Source: Bacteroidota bacterium (lineage in GTDB: Bacteria > Bacteroidota > Bacteroidia > Cytophagales > Cyclobacteriaceae). From it: a stretch of 42,136 bases of DNA. Position numbers and translations under genes: made by a program. Positions within the stretch are counted from its first letter, which is position 1; every line of letters begins with the position of its first letter. Below are positions 7,963 through 15,859 of this stretch, piece by piece. Location of the stretch: positions 1 through 42,136 of the forward strand of contig JAJRQT010000136.1 in the NCBI GenBank assembly GCA_024280115.1. The letters run 5' to 3'. The notes under the pieces were generated by a model. That model saw nothing but the letters and a program-made list of their open reading frames with translations, ran no database searches and had not been told where the DNA came from.

Positions 7963-9540
7963 ATGATTAAAGAAAGGAAATTAAAATCCTTGATCGCAGT
8001 TTTATTACTTCTATTCGGAAGCGTACTACTGTCCTGCGAAAAACATGAAAGCAAACCAAATATTGTCTTTTTTTTAGCTGATGATATGGGGTATGGAGAT
8101 CCTCAATCCTATGTTCCCGCTTCGAAAATTCCTACTCCAAACATAGACCAACTAGCTTCAAGCGGCATCCGGTTTACCGATGCTCATTCTCCATCCAGTG
8201 TTTGTTCCCCTACGAGATATGCCATTCTTACAGGTAGATATGCCTGGAGAACACGATTGAAAAGAGGCGTATTAGGTCCTTATAATTCACCTTTAATTGA
8301 GCCGGACAGGTTGACATTACCAGCGATGCTAAAGGAAAAAGGATATTCTACAGCTTGTATTGGAAAATGGCACCTGGGAATGCAATGGGCTACAGTGGAT
8401 GGGGAAGAATTACCCCTGGTATGTGACAGGGATTTTGACCAGTCAGTAATTGATCACACAAAACAAATTTCCGGAGGCCCATTAACCGCAGGATTTGACT
8501 ATTATTTCGGGACGGATGTGCCAAATTTCCCCCCTTATACCTTTATTGAAAATGACCGTGTTTCCGGTATTCCAAGTGTTCATAAGCCTGATACTGTTTA
8601 TGGTACACCTGGCATGATGCTTCCCGGATGGAAGCTGGAGGATATATTACCAACCCTCACAAAAAAAGCGGTCAACTATATTGATAATTATTCAACCCAG
8701 AACAATTACAAACCCTTTTTTCTATATTTCGCATCTACATCACCTCATACACCTATCGTTCCGGCGAGTGAGTTTCAGGGTAAAAGTCAGGCAGGTCCTT
8801 ATGGTGACCTCGTTCATCAAACCGATTTCACGCTTGGAGAAATAATGAAGGCGCTGGAAAGAAATAGTTTGAAAGATAAGACGATAATTATTTTTACATC
8901 TGACAATGGGTCTCCTGCCCGTGCCGGCGACCCTTTTCTTCATGGAAAAGATTTCAATTCACCAGGTTCAATTATTAAAAAATTCAATCACAATCCCAAC
9001 GCTCCCTGGAGAGGTATGAAAGCAGATATATGGGATGGCGTGCATCGTGTGCCGTTTATAATTAGCTGGCCAGGGAATATGCCGGAGAACAGCGTATCAA
9101 GTGAGCCTGTTTGTGGAGTCGATATTATGGCAAGTATTGCTGCAATCGTTGACTATGAATTGCCAAATAATTCGGCAGAGGACAGTTGGAATTTATCTAG
9201 TCTGTTTTTGGGGGATGATGTAGGAATTGACGCCGGAAACGAGCCAATAAGAGAGGCCATAATTCATCACTCGATAAATGGCTCATTTGCAGTTCGTCAG
9301 GGAAAATGGAAAATGATTCCGCAATTAGGGTCGGGTGGTTGGACGAAGCCAATAAATGTAAAACCAGACATCAATGGTCCAAAAGGGCAACTGTATGACC
9401 TTCAATCCGATCCGGATGAATCTGAAAACCTTTGGGACAAGCATCCCGAAGTTGTTGCCCGATTAAAGAAGCTTCTGGAAAAGTATAAAGAAGAAGGACG
9501 GAGTGTTCCCCAGCAAAGTAGATCATTAAGTGGTTATTAA
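7963..9540 (+). CDS. Lipoprotein sulfatase (S1 family, Cys-type formylglycine)
   Basis: The enzyme would hydrolyse sulfate esters, probably from a sulfated polysaccharide or its oligosaccharides, in the periplasm or at the cell surface. With the ATG at 7963 the protein has 525 residues. The signal peptide ends in the lipobox LLSC (Cys25). Metal-binding LADDMGYGD follows. The sulfatase signature CSPTR begins at Cys81 (VCSPTRYAILTGR), a Cys-type site that needs conversion to formylglycine by a maturase encoded elsewhere. GKWHLG and FTSDNGSP are also present. A GTG at 7954 is a possible alternative start, three codons longer. The next gene starts 11 bases after the stop, so the two are probably co-transcribed. 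The exact substrate is unknown; a sulfated fucan is suggested by the neighbouring fucosidase locus. Confidence 0.92.
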   Translation: MIKERKLKSLIAVLLLLFGSVLLSCEKHESKPNIVFFLADDMGYGDPQSYVPASKIPTPNIDQLASSGIRFTDAHSPSSVCSPTRYAILTGRYAWRTRLKRGVLGPYNSPLIEPDRLTLPAMLKEKGYSTACIGKWHLGMQWATVDGEELPLVCDRDFDQSVIDHTKQISGGPLTAGFDYYFGTDVPNFPPYTFIENDRVSGIPSVHKPDTVYGTPGMMLPGWKLEDILPTLTKKAVNYIDNYSTQNNYKPFFLYFASTSPHTPIVPASEFQGKSQAGPYGDLVHQTDFTLGEIMKALERNSLKDKTIIIFTSDNGSPARAGDPFLHGKDFNSPGSIIKKFNHNPNAPWRGMKADIWDGVHRVPFIISWPGNMPENSVSSEPVCGVDIMASIAAIVDYELPNNSAEDSWNLSSLFLGDDVGIDAGNEPIREAIIHHSINGSFAVRQGKWKMIPQLGSGGWTKPINVKPDINGPKGQLYDLQSDPDESENLWDKHPEVVARLKKLLEKYKEEGRSVPQQSRSLSGY

Positions 9541-9551
9541 TTTTTATCCGA

Positions 9552-10847
9552 ATGACAATTTCAAAGCATAAAAGACGCGTTTTTATAAAAAACACTTCAC
9601 TTGCCGCAAGCGCAATATTAGTTTCCGGAGTAACTAGTGCAACAACACCATTTTTACTTAAAAGCAGTAATAGTCAATTAAAGGTTTCAAATTTAAAAAA
9701 ACCGGTAGCTATTGCAATGTGGGATTATAGCTGGATTCTGCGTCATCACCGGTATGGCGAATTTGAAAATTGGGAAAGGGTGCTTGAGGAGCTTTCAGAA
9801 AGAGGCTACAACGCCATTCGCATTGATGCAATGCCTCAATTTGTAGCAGCAAATAGCTCAGGAGATATAGAGGATGAATTCCGAAACGTAAAAGATGGCT
9901 GGAAACCCGCACTTTGGGGAAATGATTACACCATGAGTTTTCGCCCTCGTGAGGCTTTGTTAGAGTTCCTGCCAAAATGCAGGAAGTACGGAATAAAAGT
10001 AGGATTGGCTACCTGGTTTATGCGCCATGGCACCAGCCGTACAGACATTTTCATGGAAGAAGGAGGATTACTTAGGGCCTGGGATGAAACGCTGGATTTT
10101 TTGAAATCTCATGAGCTATTGGATAATGTGATGTACGTGGATCTGTTGAATGAATATCCTAACTGGCACGGATACGACTGGTTTAAAAATGAGATGAACA
10201 AACGTTCGGATATCAAACAATTTAAACTTGATAATCCGGATGCGAATGTGCCGGATGGAAATTCAAAAAAGAGTCTGGGGAACTTATTGCAACAGGAATT
10301 CTATAATGATTTTATAAAGGGGACAATAAAAAATCTGAAGCGTAAATATCCGGAAATGGAGTTTTTTGCCTCTCTGGATTCTGGAATGGATTTGAAGCGC
10401 ATCGACTTATCCAACTTTGAAGCGCTTGATTATCATGTTTGGTTTGCCCACACAGGCAAAATTCCTGGCTTAGGTGATGTCAGTTCACGAAACCAAACAC
10501 TGGATTACAGACAAATATATTCCAAACTGAAGGATTATTGGAAAGAGTACAGAGGTTCGCTCATTGAGTGGATGGATGGCAGAATCACTGATATTGCCAA
10601 CACGGCCGCAAATCATGATATCGTTTGCGGAAATACGGAAGGCTGGGGACCAATATTTTGGTTCGATCATCCTGAACTGGATTGGAAGTGGGTGAAAGAA
10701 AGCGCTGATGTTTGCGTGGATTTAGCCTTGAAACATGACAATTACAAGTTTATCTGTACTTCCAACTTTACGCATCCGCAGTTTAAAGGAATGTGGGAAG
10801 ATGTGATTTGGCATCAGCAAATTACATCAAGGATAAAAAACGGATAA
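9552..10847 (+). CDS. Exported cellulase-like TIM-barrel glycoside hydrolase
   Basis: The 431-residue protein begins with a twin-arginine-like export signal (KRRVFIKNTSLAASAILVSG). The body looks like a (beta/alpha)8 glycosidase related to cellulase-like proteins: VAIAMWDYSWILRHHRYGEFENWERVLEELSERGYNAIRIDAMP, then YVDLLNEYPNWHGYDWF, whose N-E pair fits the acid/base of clan GH-A. SLIEWMDGRITD near residue 335 is a possible nucleophile region. The gene follows the sulfatase by 11 bases and is likely in its operon, acting on the same glycan. I could not assign a GH family with certainty; an endo- or exo-hydrolase of a sulfated or fucosylated polysaccharide is an inference. Confidence 0.7.
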   Translation: MTISKHKRRVFIKNTSLAASAILVSGVTSATTPFLLKSSNSQLKVSNLKKPVAIAMWDYSWILRHHRYGEFENWERVLEELSERGYNAIRIDAMPQFVAANSSGDIEDEFRNVKDGWKPALWGNDYTMSFRPREALLEFLPKCRKYGIKVGLATWFMRHGTSRTDIFMEEGGLLRAWDETLDFLKSHELLDNVMYVDLLNEYPNWHGYDWFKNEMNKRSDIKQFKLDNPDANVPDGNSKKSLGNLLQQEFYNDFIKGTIKNLKRKYPEMEFFASLDSGMDLKRIDLSNFEALDYHVWFAHTGKIPGLGDVSSRNQTLDYRQIYSKLKDYWKEYRGSLIEWMDGRITDIANTAANHDIVCGNTEGWGPIFWFDHPELDWKWVKESADVCVDLALKHDNYKFICTSNFTHPQFKGMWEDVIWHQQITSRIKNG

Positions 10848-10894
10848 GTGATGGCGGAAGCTGAAAATGCCAGGCGTAGGGATATGTTCAAGTT

Positions 10895-11887
10895 TTATCG
10901 TTTATCCCGGCGAAATTGTGAAGGTACACACTTATGCTGTTTTTTAAACACCGATGCCAAATACTGTGGCGATGAAAAACCAAGCTGGTAAGCTATTTCA
11001 GCAACACTGAGTTTAGGATATTTTGTCAGAAGTCGTTCTGCTTTTTTTATTCTCAATTGATTGAGGTGCGCCATAGGGGAAGAATTTGTAATCTCACGAC
11101 AATACTTGCTGAATTGCGTAATCCCCAATTTACAATGATGTGCCATCGAATCCAGATTCCACGGTTCGATCAAGTTGTCATCAAGATCCTTGAGAAAAAG
11201 CTCAACAGTTCGTTTAGTTTCAATGAGACTTTTATTTAACTCTACCTCTCCTTTTTGGAAGAGATCGAGCAATAATGCCAATAATGTATTTAAATATATT
11301 TTAAGTTTTGATTCATAGTTTTCTTCTTTTTTAACAATATTTCCAATTTGTATAAAACAATTTTCAATTTCCTTTGGAACCCTCCATACCGGATTTTCAT
11401 TTTGCCTTAAATAAGTGGTGAGTTCATCCAAATCTTTTTTGTTTAAGATAATCCACCCCGGCCACTTCCATTTCTGATGTGGATACCGAACGCCTACATC
11501 GATAATTATCCAGTGCAATTTGCAGGGGCCGATATTCGGATTGCCAAGTTTATGCGATAGCCATGGTCTGGTGATGCTAAGATCTTTGGGATTTATCGCG
11601 TATTTTTCATTATTCATATTTAATTGAAGGGAGCCGGTCTCCAGAAAACAAATCTCAATGCCTTCATTTCTGTGCCAATCCAAGCCCCACTGCTGGGCTT
11701 TTACTGCATTCCAGTATCCTATACTTTTAATCCCGACAAGCTCGTTTGCCTGCAATTTTTTACCAGGGTAATTAGCTCGTGCAAGCGTTTCCAATTCTAT
11801 TTCTTTGCTATTCCAGGCATTGGTCAAGGGGATACAGCTATCCGCACGATATACTTTGCCATCAATGTCAACAAATTTAACCTGCAT
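10895..11887 (-). CDS. AraC-family transcriptional regulator
   Basis: The 330-residue protein has an N-terminal cupin-like ligand-binding region (GIEICFLETGSLQLNMNNEKYAINPKDLSITRPWLSHKLG). Its C-terminal AraC/XylS double helix-turn-helix covers about residues 235-330 (LDSMAHHCKLGITQFSKYCREITNSSPMAHLNQLRIKKAERLL, then LSVAEIAYQLGFSSPQYLASVFKKQHKCVPSQFRR). Such regulators usually sense a sugar and activate adjacent catabolic genes. It lies convergent to the cellulase-like gene and divergent from thuA, with an 83-base gap. A 19-base inverted repeat covers its start codon and may be an autoregulatory site. Targets are probably the flanking sulfatase and ThuA operons, but this is inferred from position only. 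Confidence 0.92.
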   Translation of the reverse strand: MQVKFVDIDGKVYRADSCIPLTNAWNSKEIELETLARANYPGKKLQANELVGIKSIGYWNAVKAQQWGLDWHRNEGIEICFLETGSLQLNMNNEKYAINPKDLSITRPWLSHKLGNPNIGPCKLHWIIIDVGVRYPHQKWKWPGWIILNKKDLDELTTYLRQNENPVWRVPKEIENCFIQIGNIVKKEENYESKLKIYLNTLLALLLDLFQKGEVELNKSLIETKRTVELFLKDLDDNLIEPWNLDSMAHHCKLGITQFSKYCREITNSSPMAHLNQLRIKKAERLLTKYPKLSVAEIAYQLGFSSPQYLASVFKKQHKCVPSQFRRDKR

Positions 11888-11904
11888 ACATTTTACAAAT
11901 GTAT
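11886..11904. promoter_or_regulatory. Inverted repeat ATACATTT-TAC-AAATGTAT at the araC-type start codon
   Basis: Perfect 8-base arms with a 3-base centre overlap the ATG (11885-11887, minus strand) of the AraC-family gene and extend into the divergent region. Binding there would block translation initiation or transcription of the regulator, which suggests autoregulation. Confidence 0.35.
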
Positions 11905-11959
11905 AATATCTTTCACTGAATGAAATTGCTTAGGTAATTAATTTATGGTAATTATTTTT

Positions 11960-11964
11960 GGAGG
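11960..11964 (+). promoter_or_regulatory. Strong Shine-Dalgarno GGAGG ahead of thuA-like gene
   Basis: GGAGG is spaced six bases from the ATG at 11971. Clear Shine-Dalgarno sites are rare elsewhere in the window, so it decides the start at 11971 rather than the internal ATG at 12007. Confidence 0.6.
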
Positions 11965-11970
11965 CATTAA

Positions 11971-12768
11971 ATGAGATCGTACCAAAAATCATTCAATAGA
12001 GACTTTATGCCTAAAATATTCATTACGTTTTTTATACTTTCTTTCATTTCTATAATGAAGGTAACATACGCGGTTTCTGAGAATAACAAATTGGCTATGG
12101 GCAGGCCAATAAAAGTACTTTTGCTTTCGGGAAGCAACAATCATGATTGGAAGAAAACCACACCACTTCTTAGCGATATATTAAATAGGAATCCAGAAAT
12201 CACCGCTATCGTTTGTAATGAAATAGATACTCTGGATATACGTGATTTCAACATGTATGATGTCGTCGTAAGTAATTGGAATGATTTTCCTGAAAGGAAT
12301 TGTCCCCTTGGAGAAAAAATCAAAGATGGACTTGTTCAATTTGTAAGTGAAGGAGGTGGGATTGTATACATTCATGCAGCAAGTGCTGCATGCACTAATT
12401 GGGAAGGCTATCAACATATGGCTGGTGCTTCCTGGGGCACAAAAACCAGGCACGGGAAAATAGATTCAATGCAGGTGAATATTGATGACAAAAACCATCC
12501 AATAACAAAAGGCATAGAAGAGTTTTGGATCGTTGATGAATTGTGGGTGGAGATTGAAAAAAAAGCGGCCTTCAAGGTATTGGCAAAGGCATATTCAAAA
12601 CAAGAAAACAATGGCCGGAATCAAATGGAACCCGTGTTGATATACCAGCATTATGGGAAGGGGAAATCAGTTTATAATATCCTGGGTCACGATGTTCGGG
12701 CAATGAAAAATACATCCTGGCAGGAACTTTTTTTACGCTCGGTTAAATGGGTTTCAGGAAATTTGTAG
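11971..12768 (+). CDS. ThuA-domain protein with export signal
   Basis: The ThuA domain (class I glutamine-amidotransferase-like fold) runs from about residue 45: IKVLLLSGSNNHDWKKTTPLLSDIL, VVVSNWNDFP, LVQFVSEGGGIVYIHAASAA, then HPITKGIEEFWIVDELWVEI and GKGKSVYNILGHD. A hydrophobic segment (about 13-35, IFITFFILSFISIMKVTYA) is a signal peptide or anchor behind a long basic n-region. ThuA of rhizobia acts with the Gfo/Idh/MocA protein ThuB in trehalose and related disaccharide use through 3-keto sugars. Here the gene is followed by an isomerase-like and a Gfo/Idh/MocA gene in the same direction, which supports a similar role in sugar modification. The exact reaction is unknown. Confidence 0.82.
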   Translation: MRSYQKSFNRDFMPKIFITFFILSFISIMKVTYAVSENNKLAMGRPIKVLLLSGSNNHDWKKTTPLLSDILNRNPEITAIVCNEIDTLDIRDFNMYDVVVSNWNDFPERNCPLGEKIKDGLVQFVSEGGGIVYIHAASAACTNWEGYQHMAGASWGTKTRHGKIDSMQVNIDDKNHPITKGIEEFWIVDELWVEIEKKAAFKVLAKAYSKQENNGRNQMEPVLIYQHYGKGKSVYNILGHDVRAMKNTSWQELFLRSVKWVSGNL

Positions 12769-12827
12769 ATGATTCGTGAAAAAATAAAATTTAAAGTAAA
12801 TAATATACATAATAAAATTAAAAAAAT

Positions 12828-13676
12828 ATGGCAATTAAAATAGGATGTTTTGCATTAATCAACCCGTTTTCGACCCTGGACAAACAATTGGACCAGATAA
12901 AGGATTGGGGATTTAAATATGCTGACCTAACAGACAACACCGATGGTGCATGCCTGGGTAATGAATATGGTTTCACAGCGGTGGCCAGTCTTGATGCAAA
13001 TCCTTTTGATCTTAAAAGAATGTTTGAAGACCGGGACATCACCATGACCAGCGTTTGTGCGCACGCTAATCTTTTGGATCCCACTGCTCCCTGGCGATAT
13101 GGGACATCGCAGATAATAAAGGCAATAAAGATGGCAGGGGCTATAGGGGTAAAACATGTAATTACTTCTGAAGGAGATCCCAAAACCGAATTTGGACACA
13201 ATTTAAGTAATGACGAGGCTCTTTTTACAATAGCTGAAAAGTTACATGCCCCCTTGCAAGTCGCAGAGGATTATGGGGTGAAAATATTGCTGGAGCCTCA
13301 TGGCCGCATTACGGATTCGCTTGAACTGATGGAAAAAGTCATTGATAAATGCAACTCAGATGCATTGTGTATTAACCTTGATACGGGTAATTTGTGGCTG
13401 GGCGGCGGCGATCCGATAGAAATGATTGAGAAGTTGGGAAGTAAAATTGAGCATGTTCACTGGAAAGACCTTCCTGAAGAATTTTTACCGCAAAGAGGAA
13501 AAGTATTTGGTTGTGGCATGAGTCTAATTGCTCTTGGCGAAGGAGTAATTGATATAAAAGAAATTTTCAGCGCACTAGAAAAAAGTGGCTTTGATGGATA
13601 TTCTACACTTGAAATTGCCGGTGAAGAATCGGTGCTGAAAAGTTATGATTACTTAAAGTCTTTGGGAGCTGTTTAA
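12828..13676 (+). CDS. Sugar phosphate isomerase/epimerase-like TIM-barrel protein
   Basis: The 282-residue protein is a xylose-isomerase-like / AP-endonuclease-2 fold. It shows IGCFALINPFSTLDKQLDQIKDWGFKYADL, a metal-binding Glu in ILLEPHGRI, CINLDTGNLWLGGGDP, HVHWKDLP and the C-terminal STLEIAGEES. Members include inosose dehydratases, tagatose epimerases and lyases acting on 3-keto glycosides. No signal peptide is seen, so it should be cytoplasmic. It follows the ThuA gene by 59 bases and precedes the Gfo/Idh/MocA gene by 24. It is clearly different from the inosose dehydratase of the inositol operon at 39956. The substrate cannot be read from the sequence. Confidence 0.87.
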   Translation: MAIKIGCFALINPFSTLDKQLDQIKDWGFKYADLTDNTDGACLGNEYGFTAVASLDANPFDLKRMFEDRDITMTSVCAHANLLDPTAPWRYGTSQIIKAIKMAGAIGVKHVITSEGDPKTEFGHNLSNDEALFTIAEKLHAPLQVAEDYGVKILLEPHGRITDSLELMEKVIDKCNSDALCINLDTGNLWLGGGDPIEMIEKLGSKIEHVHWKDLPEEFLPQRGKVFGCGMSLIALGEGVIDIKEIFSALEKSGFDGYSTLEIAGEESVLKSYDYLKSLGAV

Positions 13677-13700
13677 ATAAACAATATAAATATATTTACT

Positions 13701-15038
13701 ATGTTGACGCGCAGAAATTTTTTAAAACAAACAGGCGGACTGGCCATCACAAGTACAGTTGCCTCCTCATTACTGTTAAATTCATGCACTAAAAATGACC
13801 GGGTTAACGTGGCTTTTATCGGCATGGGTGGTCGCGGACAAGGCCTGCTAAAAAGCTTTATGCTGGTTCCTAAAACCCAGATTATTGCTATTTGTGATCC
13901 ATTTACACAGCGAAGAGAAGACCGCTCAAATTGGGTGAATGAGGTATACGCCAAGCGGAACAAAAAGGTAAAATACAAATCTTGCCAGGCATATAATAAT
14001 TACGAAGATGTACTAGACCGGGATGATGTCGATGCTGTAGTCATTGCCACACAGGATCATTGGCATGTTCCTATAGCTTATGCGGCTATCAAGGCAGGAA
14101 AGGATGTCTACGTGGAGAAGCCGCTAGGTATCTCCATTGCGGATGGCATAAGACTTCGGGAGCTTGCCACCAAGAAAAAAACAGTGGTACAATATGGCAC
14201 CCAACAACGCTCGTCCAAAAATTTTCATCTGGCAGCAGAAATTGCAGCTACAGGAGTTATTGGGAAAATTAAAAATATTGATGCATGGTGTGATGGAGGA
14301 ATACATTTATCAGGAATAGATAAACCCATGCCAATACCGCAGGGATTTGATTATGATCGCTGGCTTGGCCCGGCGCCAACAAGTCCATATACAAAAGATC
14401 GGTGTACTAATTATGGATCATGGTTTATCTATGATTATGCCCTGGGTTTTATTGCAGGCTGGGGAGCACATCCCCTGGATATAGCCCAATGGGGAAATCA
14501 ATCCGATAACACATCACCGGTTTCATATGAAGGTGATGGAGCGTTTTTTGAATCTACTAACCTTTTCGACACCATAAATAAATGGGATATTCATTGCAAA
14601 TATGCCAATGGAGTAAACATGCATTTTTTTAGCAGCGATAAAATGGAGGATTATGTTGCCGGTAAAAGAAAAAATATTGTGAATCACGGCACTACTTTTT
14701 GGGGTGAAAACGGATGGGTTAGCGTCGATCGCAACGGCATTGAAGTTAGTGAACCGCAATTATTAGAAGTTCAACACAATAAAGAATTTCAATTATATAA
14801 AAGCGAAAATCATTATAAAAATTTCATTGATTGTGTAGTAAGCAGGAAAAAGACTATAAGCCCACTTGAAGCTGCTGTCAGATCCGATACCATCAGTAAT
14901 TTGTGCAATGTACTCATTAGGAGCGGGGCAGGTAAACTTGAATGGAATTCGGAAAAGGAACTAATCATCAATCCCACTTCGGCTATGGAATCGCATATGA
15001 GCAGAAAATCCAGACCTGAATATGATATAATGAAGTAG
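13701..15038 (+). CDS. Exported Gfo/Idh/MocA-family oxidoreductase (Tat signal and lipobox)
   Basis: The 445-residue protein begins with a Tat motif (TRRNFLKQTGG) followed by a lipobox LNSC (Cys29), so it is probably exported folded with bound NAD(P) and then lipid-anchored. The Rossmann motif is VNVAFIGMGGRGQGLL (about residues 35-50), then DAVVIATQDHWH and the family signature EKPLG at 139-143. The C-terminal domain has GWGAHPLDIAQWG. Relatives oxidize sugars at C3 or C2, act as glucose-fructose oxidoreductase-like enzymes, or hydrolyse glycosides by a redox mechanism (GH109). It is the last gene of the ThuA group. The substrate is unknown; 3-keto sugar formation is an inference. Confidence 0.9.
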   Translation: MLTRRNFLKQTGGLAITSTVASSLLLNSCTKNDRVNVAFIGMGGRGQGLLKSFMLVPKTQIIAICDPFTQRREDRSNWVNEVYAKRNKKVKYKSCQAYNNYEDVLDRDDVDAVVIATQDHWHVPIAYAAIKAGKDVYVEKPLGISIADGIRLRELATKKKTVVQYGTQQRSSKNFHLAAEIAATGVIGKIKNIDAWCDGGIHLSGIDKPMPIPQGFDYDRWLGPAPTSPYTKDRCTNYGSWFIYDYALGFIAGWGAHPLDIAQWGNQSDNTSPVSYEGDGAFFESTNLFDTINKWDIHCKYANGVNMHFFSSDKMEDYVAGKRKNIVNHGTTFWGENGWVSVDRNGIEVSEPQLLEVQHNKEFQLYKSENHYKNFIDCVVSRKKTISPLEAAVRSDTISNLCNVLIRSGAGKLEWNSEKELIINPTSAMESHMSRKSRPEYDIMK

Positions 15039-15082
15039 AAGACCGCTTAAAAGAATGGGCTCTGCAATGAATTTCTCCCACT

Positions 15083-15105
15083 CTTCCGGAAGTGCAATCC
15101 GGAAG
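15083..15105. terminator. Hairpin CTTCCGGA-N7-TCCGGAAG between convergent genes
   Basis: Eight-base arms with a 7-base loop lie 45 bases after the Gfo/Idh/MocA stop and before the convergent fucosidase remnant. There is no clear T-run, so terminator function is possible but not certain. The remainder of 15039-15244 shows no gene. Confidence 0.4.
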
Positions 15106-15244
15106 TTGATTTGTAAAGGATCTACTTTGAATAAGAACTATAGCGATTTATGTTCAAACCAAAAATATCGCAAACCCATAAATGAAATCAAAACCAACTA
15201 AAAGACACTAAATATCCATGAAAACGTATGGCTCAATTTTGATG

Positions 15245-15800
15245 TCATTCATTAGCTGAAGCAGATTTATATAGTCCGATCTCAGCCAGGGCAGGGATAG
15301 CGCGGGATTCCAAAATCGTTAATCGCACCTGATCTGTGGTAACTTCCGGAAACCGGAGCAGCCGCTTATATCCGATTGTAGTCTCTTCGGTGATTTGCTT
15401 CCAGGCGCCGTTAATTTTCGCTTCGAGCTTGAATTTTTATACGCGTTGGCCTACTGTGATTTTTTCCTGCAGCAATAAGCGATCAAGCGTTTTTTGGCCA
15501 TTGCCCGGCGTCTAACCTTTTGGGATTAAAAAGTTTTGGATTTTCTTTCCCATCACCCCATTCCCTGTTTGTAAATGTATTGATCCCAAAGTGAAGAAAG
15601 GCTGTCAGCTCCATTTCCTGCCAGGCCATTTGCTTTGCGCTTGGCGTGACATTGGCAGCTTTTCTGATGATCTCATCCTTTGAGTCAGTCGGCAGGATTT
15701 CCACATAGTTTCCCAACTGCGTATCCGCAACCTGCGCCCTGGCCGACATGCCGAGCATCAATATGAGTAATAGGACATTTATTTTTACAAGCTTATTCAT
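15245..15800 (-). pseudogene. GH29 alpha-L-fucosidase remnant with large internal deletion
   Basis: The gene starts at 15800 (MNKLVKINVLLLILMLGMSARAQ, a signal peptide) and encodes the N-terminus of a GH29 enzyme (WQEMELTAFLHFGINTFTNREWGDGKENPKLFNPKRLDAGQW). This aligns with the intact 701-residue fucosidase to its residue 79. Near 15485 the frame breaks. The following bases, read in another frame, encode LDRLLLQEKITVGQRV, a TAA stop, then KFKLEA and TTIGYKRLLRFPEV to a stop at 15245. That segment matches residues from about 411 onward of the intact enzyme. About 330 codons are therefore missing, including the catalytic barrel and nucleophile, with a frameshift at the junction and one nonsense codon. 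It lies 60 bases after the URO-D-like gene and was probably once the last gene of that operon. Confidence 0.9.
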
Positions 15801-15859
15801 TTGTTCTTTTAATTTGACGATGAGAAATACTGTGGATTCAGGGTTATTAAAAACAAAAC

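Noticed and set aside
7946..7966. Six-codon upstream frame (MNKWKS) overlapping the sulfatase start by ATGA
   Set aside because: It is too short to support as a leader peptide; such overlaps occur by chance in AT-rich sequence.
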